A stretch of DNA of 64,000 nt from Ariolimax columbianus (Eukaryota > Mollusca > Gastropoda > Stylommatophora > Arionidae): assembly GCA_036924085.1 (NCBI GenBank), contig JAVGWX010000011.1, positions 24,566,739-24,630,738 of the forward strand, written 5' to 3'. Positions 24,275-34,951 of the stretch are shown here, one piece after another. The notes under the pieces are model-generated. The model was not told where the DNA came from, made no database searches, and saw only the letters and a program-made list of their open reading frames with translations. Made by a program: the position numbers and the translations under genes. Positions within the stretch are counted from its first letter, which is position 1. Every line of letters starts with the position of its first letter.

Positions 24275-24970
24275 ACTTTCTCTGTTTGTTTAGAAGGACA
24301 ACACTATTGCAGCCACCAATGATTTCGTCTACCTGGACAGCATGCAACCCTCCTGCGTACGCAGCAGTCATGACATTTGTCATCGCATAGACCTGGCGGC
24401 TTCATCCATACGTTCTCTCCGTAGAGTCTCGTCCAAGCTGATGCTTTCCTTGCAGACCTGGCTCCGTATCTACACTTTCCGTGTCATCCGTCATCTCCCT
24501 CCTTCTGTATTTAACCCACGGGACTATAGGCTCGGGAGCCATTGGAGCGACCTGATTTTGTACAGTGATGTAGTCCGGCATATGATGTACCGGCACGTCG
24601 TGTGCATGCGAGACAACCGCATCCCAAAACAACTAATATATGGTGAGCTGAAAGATGTCTTGCGTCAAGTCGGTGGCAAAAAGAAGCGTTTCAAATACTC
24701 CCTCAAAGTATCTCTGACACGCTTCAGCATAGATGCAAACGCAGGAGAATGCCTCACACAAAACCGCAATTCCTGACGTAGCACCACCATCAGAAGCATT
24801 TACATTGCTGAGGAAAACAAGGCCGCCGAAGCACACAAAAAAAAAAAAACGAACTTTACGAAAAGACAAAACAACTGACACATGTCCAATTCTGACTTTA
24901 ATGCATCGTATGTGGAAGGATTTTCTTTGTCAGAATTGTTATTACAGCCACCTCCGAACTCACTGGTGAG
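24275..24970 (+). pseudogene. LINE ORF2 C-terminal part with zinc-finger-like end
   Basis: The plus strand reads the thumb and tail of a FADD-type LINE ORF2. It starts with NDFVYLDSM, then RIDLAASSIRSLRRV, skips frame, and continues DVVRHMMYRHVVCMRDNRIP, KQLIYGELK, GGKKKRFKYSLKVSLTRFSI. The last open segment (24733-24969) ends CQNCYYSHLRTHW after CPILTLMHRMWKDF. This looks like a worn copy of the single C2H2-type finger that ends this LINE group (normally CPTCG..F...GLISHLRTH). Several frameshifts make it inactive. The palm and endonuclease are absent. A weak further LINE-like tail (LYLFGHMACLVR) may lie at 25035-25210. Confidence 0.82.
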
Positions 24971-25299
24971 TGCAATACAACATGTCTGTCTGCTGTTGTC
25001 ATCATCGTTTGCGAAGGACGGCTATTATTATTAGTCCGGCATCTGGCAGGCATTGCTTCGACGATAGATCGCTGTCGCTTATACCTATTTGGCCACATGG
25101 CCTGCCTCGTCCGGTAAGTCCTGGCACATCCGAAGCTCTGGCTGTCAGCAAAGGCGAGTGGCAGGGAAATACTGTGGTAATCCTGAGTACGAAACCGAGA
25201 TTCTCCATGCAACACATGGCTGACACAGATCGTATTTCCCAAACAGAAATATACACTGCATGGGACTTATGAGGCAGACGGGGGTCACGAACAAAGTCT

Positions 25300-25743
25300 A
25301 TTTTCTGTGTTTAATGTTAGGTTTTGGTAGACTATTTAAGTTTTTCTCAGTGTGAGATTATGTTTTGGTTGACTGTTTCAGTATTTCTATATTTAATATT
25401 ATGTTTTGGTCAACTGTATTGTGAGTTTTTTTCACTGTTTAATAATAGATTCTTGATCAACTTTTCAGTATTTCGCACCCCACTTATTTACTGACATATC
25501 GACGTTCTGAAACGATTGGACAACTATTTTCTTTAGTTAATTCAGGATATATTCTTGTAGATCTATAAAGCACATGTATATCTTATTTATAGCATACGTT
25601 ATTTATCTATCTACATAACATAATTTTCTCAATCTATATAGAATCAGTTTCTCTTGTAAAGCGGACGTGTATGTATTATTTATAGGTCTTAATTTTGTAT
25701 CTTATATAAATAGCTCCTGCCTTTTTATAAAGCATACATTATG

Positions 25744-25804
<61 letters not shown>

Positions 25805-26530
25805 CTTTTTCGAAATCTATATAGAATCAGTTGTTTCTATTATAGCGTTAGTATTTTTATTATTCTAATATTTTCAATCTGTTTGTTATCTATATAGTAT
25901 CAGGTTTTTGTATCTATGAACCGTTTTGTAAAAATGTATGTAGTATTAGTTGTTTTTTTTCCATTTCTGTATATACAGCATAATTTTTTTCTTACCCACG
26001 CATTACAAGTTTTTTTCTATTTATTTGCATAATTGTTATCTTTTCTATAAAGTTTCTGATCTTACTAATTTACATATGCTTCGTTTTAGTCTGATGTCTA
26101 AAGCGATTTTTAATAAATAACATTCTATATATAACTGTTTCATCTCTTATAAAATTTAATCATATTCATAGGAATTTCGTGTCTAGTATATGTTATGTCT
26201 GTTATATATATATCTTCTATTTTGATTATAAGTTGATCGACTGTTTTATTCTTCACTCTTCAACATTTGTTTTATTTAATTTGTTGATGAACTGTTTTCT
26301 CTGATCTATACTCCATATGCGTTTATCTTACATGTTAATGAACTCTTCTCTATAATCTATATATACTATGTTTTGTATTATGTATTAATCAACCATTTCG
26401 TTATATCTATGATCTACAACACACACATTTGATATATTATGTTGATTAATTGTTCTCTCTGGTCTATGATATTCATTATATTTTAAGCAACAGTTCTCTT
26501 TAACCCAAATCGCATATTTTTTTCCTATCA
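25300..26530. other. AT-rich region with (TA)n and degenerate repeats
   Basis: (TA)n fills about 25743-25801. Around it are degenerate units with ATTATGTTTTGGT and TATATAGAATCAG motifs (for example 25635 and 25817). No coding pattern on either strand. Confidence 0.7.
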
Positions 26531-26759
26531 ACTATAATGGCTTGTCAAAAGTCTTTACACTGACTATGAAGAAGTAGGAAGAGAAAGTTGAAATTTGATA
26601 CATATATAGCTTTTTCAATTTTGACTAGACTTGAGAAGTATGAATTTCTTTCCTTGACGGGTTTATCCGGTATCGTGCATGGTACAATACACCTCCTTGA
26701 CCGGATCTTCAACTCCTTCTTTCTGCAACGGTTTGTCAGAACAATGGACATATCAGAGG

Positions 26760-27100
26760 CCAGAACTTGGATTGGCTTGGTTTCGTTCATTTTCAATCTT
26801 CCGCTACAAAACCCTACAAAAGGCTTAAGTAGCAGAATTTAGTACAGAAAACGGAATGCGTTGTGTCGTAGTTCACAGCTTAACTGCGATATTTGCACCT
26901 TTCGGTCCAACACATCCGACTTCAGCAATAATTTCTTGTGTACCGGGTTAGCATTCCCTCTTCTATCACTTCTCCTTAACCAGTCTGCTCTCCTGCAGCC
27001 TGTTATCTAGTATCACCGTGTAGAGGTGTTGAAGGATCTTGACATCTCTGGTTCGCTGGCCCTGACGCAAGCATTCAGCTATGGGTCGGTGACCCTTGCA
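26760..27100 (+). repeat. Interspersed repeat family C, copy 1
   Basis: Shared with 50216-50515 (plus) and 36200-36350 (minus). Common blocks are TTCAATCT near the start, then ACGGAATGCGTTGTG, TTTGCACCTTTCGGTCC, AACACATCCGACTTCAGC and GCAGCCTGTTATC. No open frame of interest. It interrupts the mariner element between its left end and the transposase. Confidence 0.82.
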
Positions 27101-27104
27101 GCTC

Positions 27105-28140
27105 ATGCGCTGCTCAGAATTTTGATTTCAGAGACCAGAACTGTGATAACATTCTTGATGTTGCAGGGAAAAACACCTACAGAAATAGACAGGGAGATGA
27201 AACCAGTGTGTGAAGAATTATGTCCTTCGTATGCTTCTGTAAAAATCGGTGTAGGCAGTTTAAGTATGGCCGTTTCCATGCTGTTGATCTTCCAAGATAA
27301 GGACGACCACCCTCAAAGTGCAGCCATGAAAATGCTGCAAAAATGAAGACAATCATTGACCAGGATAGGAAAATGACAATTGCAGAGATATCTAGGTCAG
27401 CAAAACGACAATGAAAGTGCAGATTTTCGAATTTTACACTACAGACTGAACAGGAGAAAAGTGTATACCCGCATGTCTGCTGACACGTGAACAGAAACAA
27501 ACGAGGGTTGATTTCTGTGACCAGTTGCTCAAAACGTGTCGGTCAAAACACATGTTGCCGACCATGGTGACAGTAGATAAGACTTGGGTTCACCATTATG
27601 ACCCAGAATCCAAAATTTCCAGCATGCAGTGGAAAACCCCGGGCTCATTAACACATGTCAAGCAAAGAGCATGTAAATCTGCAAGAAAAGTGTTGCTGAC
27701 TGTTTTTTGGGACGTCAAAGGTGTCATATTGAAAGATTTCTTGCCTATGGCAACACGGTTAATATGCAATGTTATGCAGATCTCCTTACCACACTAATAA
27801 AGACTGTGACCAGAAAACGAGGGATAGCGACCACTCAAATTCTGCCTTTGCTTCAAGACACCGCACTCTCCAATAAAGCAAGGCGTGTGTTGCAAACAGC
27901 CAAAGATTTGAATATTCTAATTATTCCACATCCACAATATTCTCCGGATTTGGCTCTATCAGACTTTTTTTTGTTTTCCCAAAACTTAAAAAAAAAACGA
28001 GCTGAAAGGAAATCATTTTGACAGTGCGAAGATGTTTTACTGGTTTGTGATTTCTGGTTTAGTTTAAAAAATAGATTACTGTTATCTAAAGGTCTTTTCA
28101 AGAGATGGCAGAAATATATAAATTCAGGTGGTGGCTACAT
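27105..28140 (+). pseudogene. Mariner transposase, DD34D, frameshifted
   Basis: The N-terminal helix-turn-helix reads TVITFLMLQGKTPTEIDREM and CPSYASVKIG. A linker segment (DQDRKMTIAEISRSA) follows in another frame. The catalytic core has TVDKTWVHHYDPESK (first Asp), LLQDTALSNKARR (second Asp) and HPQYSPDLALSDFFLF (third Asp). The spacing from the second to the third Asp is 34 residues, the mariner DD34D signature. The C-terminal end matches the family (SRDGRNI then GGYIGKE in adjoining frames, about 28095-28150). At least four frame changes and stops are present, so the enzyme is dead. It would have cut and rejoined the ends described for this element. Confidence 0.9.
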
Positions 28141-28228
28141 TGGGAAGGAATACGCACTTTGCCAAATTTCAATTTTCTCCTCCTACTCATTCACGGTCAG
28201 GGTAAAGACTTACGGCAGGCCCCTTGTA

Positions 28229-28890
28229 TATTGAAGGCGTGGAGCTTGCCTGTCTCATTACATCCTTTTCTTGAATTATAATTTTGATCACAAAGAAAAC
28301 TTGATTTGGAAAGGCAAGAATGACATTTCTGACGCTAAACAACAAATGTAGATCTAGAGAAATCAAGATTTTAACGAGGATTCGAATATTCAACGCCAGT
28401 GTCAAGTCGCTGTTTAGAGCGGAGAAATGGAGATTGACCAAGGTCATGCAGAAATGACTCCAGTCTTCGGTTAACAGATGTCTACAAAAGACAATGGGTA
28501 CAAAGTTGCAGGACATGGTGAGGAATACATAACTAAAAAAAAGCGAACAACATCCACTAGAACAACAATTTAAGCGGGAAAAATGGGAATGGATAGAACA
28601 TACACAATTTAAGGCACAGTCCAACATAACCAAACAGGCTCATACATGGATTTCTCAAAGGAGTATACATAGAGGTAAACCCAACAATACACTATAACAG
28701 AATGTGAGAAGGAACTAAGATTAAATGATTACACCTGCGGAGAGGTAGCAAGAGCAGCACATGATCGTGTATGCTAGTGTGATATTGCCAATGGCCTATG
28801 CACAAAAAGGAGCGACATGATTCGACTGAATGATTCATTTACCATAACAGCTATGGCAGAGATGTAGTTTTACAGAGACATAGATAAATA
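28229..28890. other. No recognisable gene
   Basis: A minus-strand frame of 148 codons (28187-28633) overlaps the mariner end and has no family pattern. Otherwise A-rich sequence with nothing supported. Confidence 0.5.
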
Positions 28891-28899
28891 GGCTTTGGT

Positions 28900-29690
28900 A
28901 TGTATATATACTTGTGATAAAGAGAACGGGAATTGGGAGTAGAAGGATATTTGTGACAAAGAGAAATAGACTTTAGTGTGCAAGGATATTTGTGACAAAG
29001 AGAAATAGACTTTAGTGTGCAAGGATATTTGTGACAAAGAGAAATAGACTTTAGTGTGCAAGGATATTTGTGACAAAGAGAAATAGACTTTAGTGTGCAA
29101 GGATATCTGTGACAAAGAGAAATAGACTTTAGTGTGCAAAGATATTTGTGGCAAAGAGAAATAGACTTTAGTGTGCAAGGGTATTTGTGACAAAGAGAAA
29201 TAGACTTTAGTGTGCAAGGATATTTGGGACAAAGAGAAATAGACTTTAGTGTGCAAGGGTATTTGGGACAAAGAGAAATAGACTTTAGTGTGCAAGGGTA
29301 TTTGTGACAAAGAGAAATAGACTTTAGTGTGCAAGGATATTTGTGACAATGACAAACATACATTAGTGTGTAGCGTTATTTGTGACAAACTTAAGTAGAC
29401 TTTGGTGTATAGGGATAATTGTGACAAAGAGAAACAAGACTGGTGTAAATGCATATTTGTCACAAATAAAAGTATTTTATAATGTTTAGGGACATTTATG
29501 ACAAAGCAAACACGTATTAAGTGTTTCTGTGGTAAATACGAAAGGAAATACATTTCAGTGTGTAGTGATATTTTTTACAATGAATAATACATTTTTACCA
29601 TGTAGGGATATTTAGGACTAAATAATCACTTTTTAGTATGTCCGGATATCTATTTCAGAGCTTACCGTTTTTAGAATGTACTTATAATAT
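28900..29690. repeat. 39-bp minisatellite, best preserved 28950-29350
   Basis: About ten near-identical 39-bp units (GGATATTTGTGACAAAGAG then AAATAGACTTTAGTGTGCAA), followed by units that grow more divergent up to 29690. Worn units reappear at 29885-29975 and 30440-30620, on the far sides of a SINE and a family B insertion, so the array was once continuous. As 39 is a multiple of 3, long minus-strand frames with a 13-residue period appear (YPCTLKSISLCHK); I read these as repeat artefacts. Confidence 0.93.
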
Positions 29691-29695
29691 GATGA

Positions 29696-29885
29696 TGGGA
29701 ATTCCGTGGCAAAGTGGTTAATCCGTCGGCCTCGTGATCAGGTGGTGTGGATTCGACTCTGGACTCCACCGTCCTTTACACGGGTCCCCTGTATCTCATA
29801 GTCGTTCCCTAGTTGTCTTGTCCTTGACTTGCCACTGGGGTCGGGCGGCCCCAGAAGACGAGCGATGGACGGCGATCTTTGCCTA
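29696..29885 (+). mobile_element. tRNA-derived SINE inserted in the 39-bp array
   Basis: The head holds A-box-like TGGCAAAGTGG at about 29707 and B-box-like GGATTCGACTC at about 29749, the correct spacing for a pol III promoter of tRNA origin. Similar flanks on either side (TATAATATGA left, TATATTATGA right) look like a target duplication. No other full copy is in the window. Confidence 0.75.
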
Positions 29886-29981
29886 TGCTTTATATTATGA
29901 CAAAAGAACACACATTTTAGCGTGTAGAGCTGTTTATGACAAAAACAAATACATGCTTGTTGTTGTTTACGAATTCCAAGA

Positions 29982-30440
29982 ATGAGTAGGTTTACTCTTT
30001 TGAATGCCCTGAACAGGACGTTAAGTGGCGAGTTGCAGTATGTTTCCTCACATCCCGAGCATGCTTTTGAAGATGGACCGGGGTTCTCCAGGTGGTTGTG
30101 CTATGATTGGCTTCATCTACGTGTCGATCACTGCTACTGGAATCACGTCGATCCCTCACCTCGTTAGCCAGGCTGCCATGAAAACAGCCCGTTTCCAGGG
30201 AGGGCTTCTTGGAAGCCGAGGTGAAGGTCTTGGCCAGTATATTTTGCCTGGCCCTGACTAACATGTCTCATGAGTATGTTGTGCATGACCCTGACTAATA
30301 TGCCTGATCAGTATATTTTGTTTGACCCTGACTAACATGTCTGATCAGTATATATTGCCTGACCCTGACTAACATATCTGATCAGTATGTTTTGCCTGAC
30401 CCTGACTAACATGTCTGATCAGTAAATTTTGCCTCACCAG
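29982..30440 (+). repeat. Interspersed repeat family B, copy 1, with five 37-bp tail units
   Basis: The core (29982-30235) begins ATGAGTAGGTTTACTC and contains GGTTGTGCTATGATTGGCTT and GTTAGCCAGGCTGCCATGAA. It is followed by about five 37-bp tandem units (CCTGACCCTGACTAACATG then TCTGATCAGTATATTTTG). Copies occur at 42062 (plus), 47735-48300 (minus) and 48440 (minus). A core with a variable minisatellite recalls non-autonomous Helitron-like elements of molluscs, but the class is not proven. Confidence 0.85.
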
Positions 30441-31240
30441 ACATTAGTCTTACTCCCCACATACATTTTAGTGCATAGACATATTTATGAGACAGTGAAA
30501 TGCACAATAGCATGTAAGGAAATGCGGCTTTCCTTTTTAAAAAAAGTGGTTACTGAATCCATGAAGAATGTATTCACGTTTCAGGCTTTAATGAAAACAA
30601 ACCAAAACACACAGTGACTTACTTGAGTTATTCGCTCCCCCTAGCTATGGTGTATATATAGTCATCACCATTTGGTGTAGCCTCTTCTACCACAGACTTA
30701 GGCAATTAAAATCCATCGCTCCTCTCTGTGCATGGGCCATTGCTCACATCTCGATATAATTTACGATGCTGTGTTACTCTTTCTATGCCTCCCCAATTAT
30801 AACTATTTAATCGTAGTTCTCTTTTTATTTTCTCCACTTTTGTTTAGGGTTTCCTCTCTTGCCCCCACTCACAGATGTCACGTGAGAGCCTATGTTGAAG
30901 CGAAAAGGTAAAATCCTCACTATCTTGTAGCTTATAGTTCCTACAAGATGAGTTTGTTTGTTTCTCGCCCAGCCTTCCTTAGAATCATCCTGCATGCATA
31001 AGGCAATTACAATGCCTTTATTCATTACGCTCTTTCCGGACGTCAGTAAGGCACGGGCCCACAATTCGACAATACTATTGATGAACTAATGAAGAGGTCA
31101 ACGGCGAAACCACAAGGCACTAACAAGTTCAAGATTATCATCATCATCATCATGTAGGACGCAGATCGTCTATGTCATGAAATTCGTACTGTAAGACTCG
31201 ATATGTTATCAGTTTTGCCTACATCACTGCTTTGTTTAGA
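30441..31240. other. Array remnants and unassigned sequence
   Basis: To about 30620 lie worn units of the 39-bp array. Beyond that a 79-codon minus frame (30825-31064) contains GGKRGNPKQKWRK, vaguely like a LINE tail, but too little to call. A short (ATC)n lies at about 31137-31153. Confidence 0.45.
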
Positions 31241-31429
31241 ACAGTGATCTTCAACCTTTTTATACCTGACGCCAACTTAACTTTCGTAAGAGTAAATTGT
31301 CCTTACTGCCCACTAACGTCTATGTTGACGAAGATTCTCCGGCCGTCAACTGAGTTTGTTTATTGTGAATGTTTTGAATCATCACGTAACATGTTCTTTA
31401 CAGAACTTTGTTCCTTTCTCAGCCAGTCG

Positions 31430-31800
31430 TAAAGAAACTCGATCTCTTGTCACATTTCCAGCCTGCTCCAGAGTCATGACCAATCATTACTTGACATATT
31501 GGTGCCATCTCCTTCTTGGTCTGCCTCTCTTGTCCGACACATACCTTTCAATACCATTCTCTCAAGACCGATGTGCCTTTCGATGTGTCCAAAATATTTA
31601 AATTTTCAGTTCATTAGGACATTTTTGAACCAGTTCTCTCTATTCCCAACCCTTGTCGAATGTCTACATTCCTCTTTTTTCGGTCGAATGGATTCTAATG
31701 ATCTTAATATAACATTTGGTTCGACGGACCCGACGTGTGGGCAATTGTCCAAGTTTCACAGCCATTTACTTCAACGGAGAAAAACCAAAGGTTGTCAAAA
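31430..31800 (-). pseudogene. LINE ORF2 C-terminal tail relic
   Basis: The minus strand reads fragments of a LINE tail in shifting frames: KYFGHIERHIGLERM-like sequence, then DKRGRPRRRWHQYVK, then a LEQAGNVTRD segment. The order GH-x-R-H..L, GRPRRRW, AGN..RD is the common ending of CR1/RTE-type ORF2 proteins. It has stops and no RT core. Confidence 0.65.
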
Positions 31801-31821
31801 TGTGCAATTTTGTTGGTTGGC

Positions 31822-32392
31822 TGGTACTCAGTCATAGTTTCCTCAGCTGGTACTCAGTCATAGTTTCCTCAGCTGGTACTCAGTCATAATTCCCTCAGCT
31901 GGTACTCAGTCATAGTTTCCTCAGCTGGTACTCAGTCATAGTTTCCTCAGCTGGTACTCAGTCATAGTTTCCTCAGCTGGTACTCAGTCATAGTTTCCTC
32001 AGCTGGTACTCAGTCATAGTTTCCTCAGCTGGTACTCAGTCATAGTTTCCTCAGTTGGTACTCAGTCATAGTTTCCTCAGCTGGTACTCAGTCATAGTTT
32101 CCTCAGCTGGTACTCAGTCATAGTTTCCTCAGCTGGTACTCAGTCATAGTTTCCTCAGCTGGTACTCAGTCATAGTTTCCTCAGCTGGTACTCAGTCATA
32201 GTTTCCTCAGCTGGTACTCAGTCATAGTTTCCTCAGCTGGTACTCAGTCATAGTTTCTTCAGCTGGTACTCAGTCATAGTTTCCTCAGCTGGTACTCAGT
32301 CATAGTTTCCTCAGCTGGTACTCAGTCATAGTTTCCTCAGCTAGTACTCAGTCATAGTTTCCTCAGCTGGTACTCATTCATAGTTTCCTCAG
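31822..32392. repeat. 26-bp minisatellite, about 22 copies
   Basis: Unit GCTGGTACTCAGTCATAGTT then TCCTCA, nearly uniform, with isolated changes (for example GTTGG near 32055 and CTAGT near 32340). Uniformity suggests recent expansion or homogenisation. Confidence 0.97.
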
Positions 32393-32704
32393 ACTATATT
32401 TTAAATATTCTGCTACCGCTTATCTGAGGGTTAAAATCACTCACTAGGGGGCTATAAGACTCATATTGAAGACTCCTGGCTTATATCATCTTTGGCGTTG
32501 TGCGTCCATGTTTTTCTCAATCTGCCTAAGTCTCATTTTCCAGGGGCAATACATAAGAGTAAAGTATTTTTCTCCAGACTATTGTAGCGTTTGATGTGGC
32601 CAACGTAGTTTAATTCCCTTTGCTGTATTGAAGTTTACAAGTCAATATTTTGTTACATATTCAGCTCTTCTAGGACGTCTATGCTAGACTTGTTTTGTTT
32701 AACT

Positions 32705-32962
32705 ATTTTTTTGAGGTTTTTTTGTGTCGTTCGCTATATTTCTCTAATCCTCAACGCTGTGTGCATTGCACTGTGGTTTTTATTTTGCGCCTGTCGACCC
32801 AGTGCATCCGGCTTCAGCGTTCATTTCCTGTAATGGTCTGCTTCCTCCTGCACTTTCTAAGGGTTTGCTTTCCCGGGGTAATGGTCGGTGCTGTGATGGA
32901 GATCGAACCCAGCACCTTCGGGTTGTGAGCCGTGTCACTTAACTACTAGCCCACGCCTCCCC
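32705..32962 (-). mobile_element. tRNA-derived SINE family E, copy 1
   Basis: On the minus strand the head carries A-box-like GGGCTAGTAGT and a perfect B-box GGTTCGATCTC at about 32903-32913, followed by a body shared along its length with 62425-62684 and an A-rich tail (T-rich at 32705-32730 on plus). A short flanking match (AACTAT/AACTGT) may be a worn target duplication. Confidence 0.88.
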
Positions 32963-33084
32963 AACTGTATGCTGATAACTTTTCTGCAGTCCTTATCTCG
33001 AAGTAACCAATTTTCATCTTTACATGGAAGAAGCGTGTCCTCAGAATGTTTGGTTTCCTTGGTTCGTTTGTGTTGCGGAATACC

Positions 33085-33850
33085 TCACCTCCAGCTCTTC
33101 CCATGTGAATCCACCTACCCTCACCTCCAGCTATTCCCATGCTAATCCACCTACCCTCACCTCCAGCTCTTCCCATGTGAATCCACCTACCCTTACCCTA
33201 AGCTCTTCCCATGCTAATCCACCTACCCTCACCTCCAGTTTTTCCCATGCTAATCCACCTACCCTCATCTCCAGCTCTTCCCATGTGAATCCACCTACCC
33301 TTACCTCCAGCTCTTCCTATGCTAATCCACCTACCCTTACCTCCAGCTCTTCCTATGTTAATCCACCTACCCTTACCTCCAGCTCTTCCTATGCTAATCC
33401 ACCTACCCTCACCTCCAGCTATTCACATGCTAATCCACCTACCCTCACCTCCAGCTCTTCCTATGCTAATTCTCATACCCTCACCTCCAGCTCTTCCCAT
33501 GCTAATCCACATACCCTCACCTCCAGCTCTCCCCATGCTAATCCACCTACCCTCACCTCCAGTTCTTCCCATGTTAATCCACCTACCGTCACCTCCAGCT
33601 CTTCCCATGCTAATCCACCTACCCTCACCTCCACCTCTTCCCATGCTAATCCACCTACCATCACCTCCAGCTCTTCCCATGCTAATTCACCTACCCTCAC
33701 CTCCAGCTCTTCCCATGCTAATCCACCTACCCTCACCTCCAGTTCTTCTCATGCTAATCCACCTAACCTCACCTCCAGCTCTTCCCATGTGAACCCACCT
33801 ACCCTCACCTCCAGCTCTTCCCATGAGAATCCACCTCCCCCACCTCCAGC
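33085..33850. repeat. 36-bp minisatellite, about 21 copies
   Basis: Unit CTCACCTCCAGCTCTTCCCA then TGCTAATCCACCTACC (36 bp, 12 codons). All three plus frames and parts of the minus strand stay open because the unit is a multiple of three. The 283-codon plus frame from 33024 would encode a Ser/Thr/Pro repeat with period SHANPPTLTSSS. No signal peptide, promoter or flanking domain supports a gene, and substitutions hit all codon positions alike. Confidence 0.9.
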
Positions 33851-33868
33851 TATAGCCAATGTGAATAC

Positions 33869-34259
33869 ACGGTGAAGAACTGTACAACGATATGGACTTG
33901 AGTTAACGAAAGATTTCCCGAGACCAGATCAGGCGCATTTTGTTGTGTTAGAACACGCCATCGCGAAAATTGAAGCAGCAATTCGGGTGGAGCGCCGCTG
34001 GAGCTTACGTTCGCTAGCAGAGGTGTTCACAATGGGTACCGATACTTCAGTTTCTTGCTGACCACCATTTGAACTGTCCCTAGCTACACATTGAATTCCG
34101 GTGCTAGCGAACGTAAGCTCCAACAACGCTAGACCCGAATTGCTGCATCAATTTTGGCGAGGGCATCTTCTGAAGCAACAATGTGTGCCTCACCTGGTCT
34201 TGGTAGATCTTTCGTTAACTCACGTCCTTCTTTAAACATCGTTCTCCAGTTCTTCACTG
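33869..34259. repeat. Palindromic duplication of a mariner fragment
   Basis: The arm 33869-34022 is the reverse complement of 34098-34259 with scattered differences and one 8-bp deletion. Both carry GTGAAGAACTG, GAGTTAACGAAAGAT, GCAGCAATTCGGGT and GGAGCTTACGTTCGCTAGCA. The loop is about 75 bp. The sequence of both arms is the linker after the DNA-binding domain of a mariner-like transposase. Confidence 0.88.
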
Positions 34260-34430
34260 TTGTCTTCGACATACAGTTGTCACCATACACTGCCTGCATT
34301 CTGCAATGAATGTCAACTGGTCGACATCCTTCAGCTGTTAGAAACCGAATCATCGGTCGCTGTTCAACTCTGGACGTATTCTGTATCACATCCACCATGG
34401 TTTCAACGGTCTGCTGAGAAAACAATGAGT
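34128..34430 (-). pseudogene. Mariner-like transposase, N-terminal DNA-binding part
   Basis: A minus-strand frame (34455-34129) reads VEQRPMIRFLTAEGCRPVDI and GDNCMSKTTVKNWRTMFKEG, the paired helix-turn-helix layout of mariner transposases. Next come the linker GRELTKDLPRPGEAHIV and AKIDAAIRV, where a stop ends it. In family members this is followed by a second helix-turn-helix and the DD34D core; here they are replaced by the palindrome. It is a different subfamily from the 27-kb element, judging from the linker. Not functional. Confidence 0.8.
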
Positions 34431-34502
34431 CGAAGGATAATGAAATTTTGTACACTTGACGGTTGGTATTTGCTGTTTACACCTGCAGTGACCTCATCAT
34501 GC

Positions 34503-34951
34503 TGATCGTACGTACGTTCACTTGGTGCAGTTTCTTGTTTCATTAGAACACGCCTCGTAGTATATGCGAATTACAATGTTGTTCTAGAATGACAGTGTAA
34601 ACTACTATGTAGTAGATATCGCCTCAACTGCAGATGTGGCGCACTTCAGTCGGTGATATTGTCCTTCTGGATTTGAAGGAAACCTATGTTTACTAATTAG
34701 TCATTCTTCTACAACACTGTGGTGTAGAGTCTTCTACCATACGGTGTAAAGTTACTCTTAATGTTTTTAGTGCATGCAATTTTGCAAGTCTTTACATCAG
34801 TAGCATGCCCATGTTCATGGACTTGCTTCCACAAACACGGAATAATATATTAGTACAATTATCAATAACTGTCTTTTTAAGGTATTTTTTAGAAGAAGGA
34901 TGGGACATTGTGGGTACATGAGATTATAACATATGAAAGGACATATAACTG
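34503..34951. other. No recognisable gene; downstream of the receptor
   Basis: AT-rich. It contains the presumed 3' flank of the minus-strand receptor. I see no clear AATAAA close to its stop: AATAATATATT at about 34840 is not a good match. Confidence 0.5.

Larger units (their letters stand above)
26537..28226 (+). mobile_element. Mariner (Tc1/mariner) element with terminal inverted repeats
   Basis: About 70-bp terminal inverted repeats are recognisable. The left (26537-26605) contains AGTCTTTACACTGAC and TTGAAATTTG; the reverse complement of the right (28150-28226) contains AGTCTTTACCCTGAC and TTGAAATTTG. TA dinucleotides lie at both outer edges, the expected target duplication. Total length is 1.69 kb, but about 340 bp is an inserted family C repeat (26760-27100), leaving about 1.35 kb, the usual mariner size. 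The transposase between the repeats is broken. The divergence of the two ends suggests an old copy. Confidence 0.85.
31242..32479. mobile_element. Possible hAT-like non-autonomous element
   Basis: The left edge CAGTGATCTTCAACC and the reverse complement of the right edge (CCAGGAGTCTTCAATA) resemble the CAGTGGTTCTCAACC ends of many hAT elements. The inside holds a LINE tail relic and a 26-bp array rather than a transposase. Putative 8-bp flanks match only in part, so this is tentative. Confidence 0.3.

Noticed and set aside
28851..29553. Two long minus-strand frames with a 13-residue period
   Set aside because: They are frames of the 39-bp minisatellite, whose unit is a multiple of three. Both frames stay open in parallel.
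31242..32479. A confident hAT transposon call
   Set aside because: The end sequences are suggestive, but the 8-bp flanks match poorly and there is no transposase. Kept only as low confidence.
33423..33887. Minus-strand Gly/Arg-rich frames over the 36-bp array
   Set aside because: Repeat shadow with no independent support.
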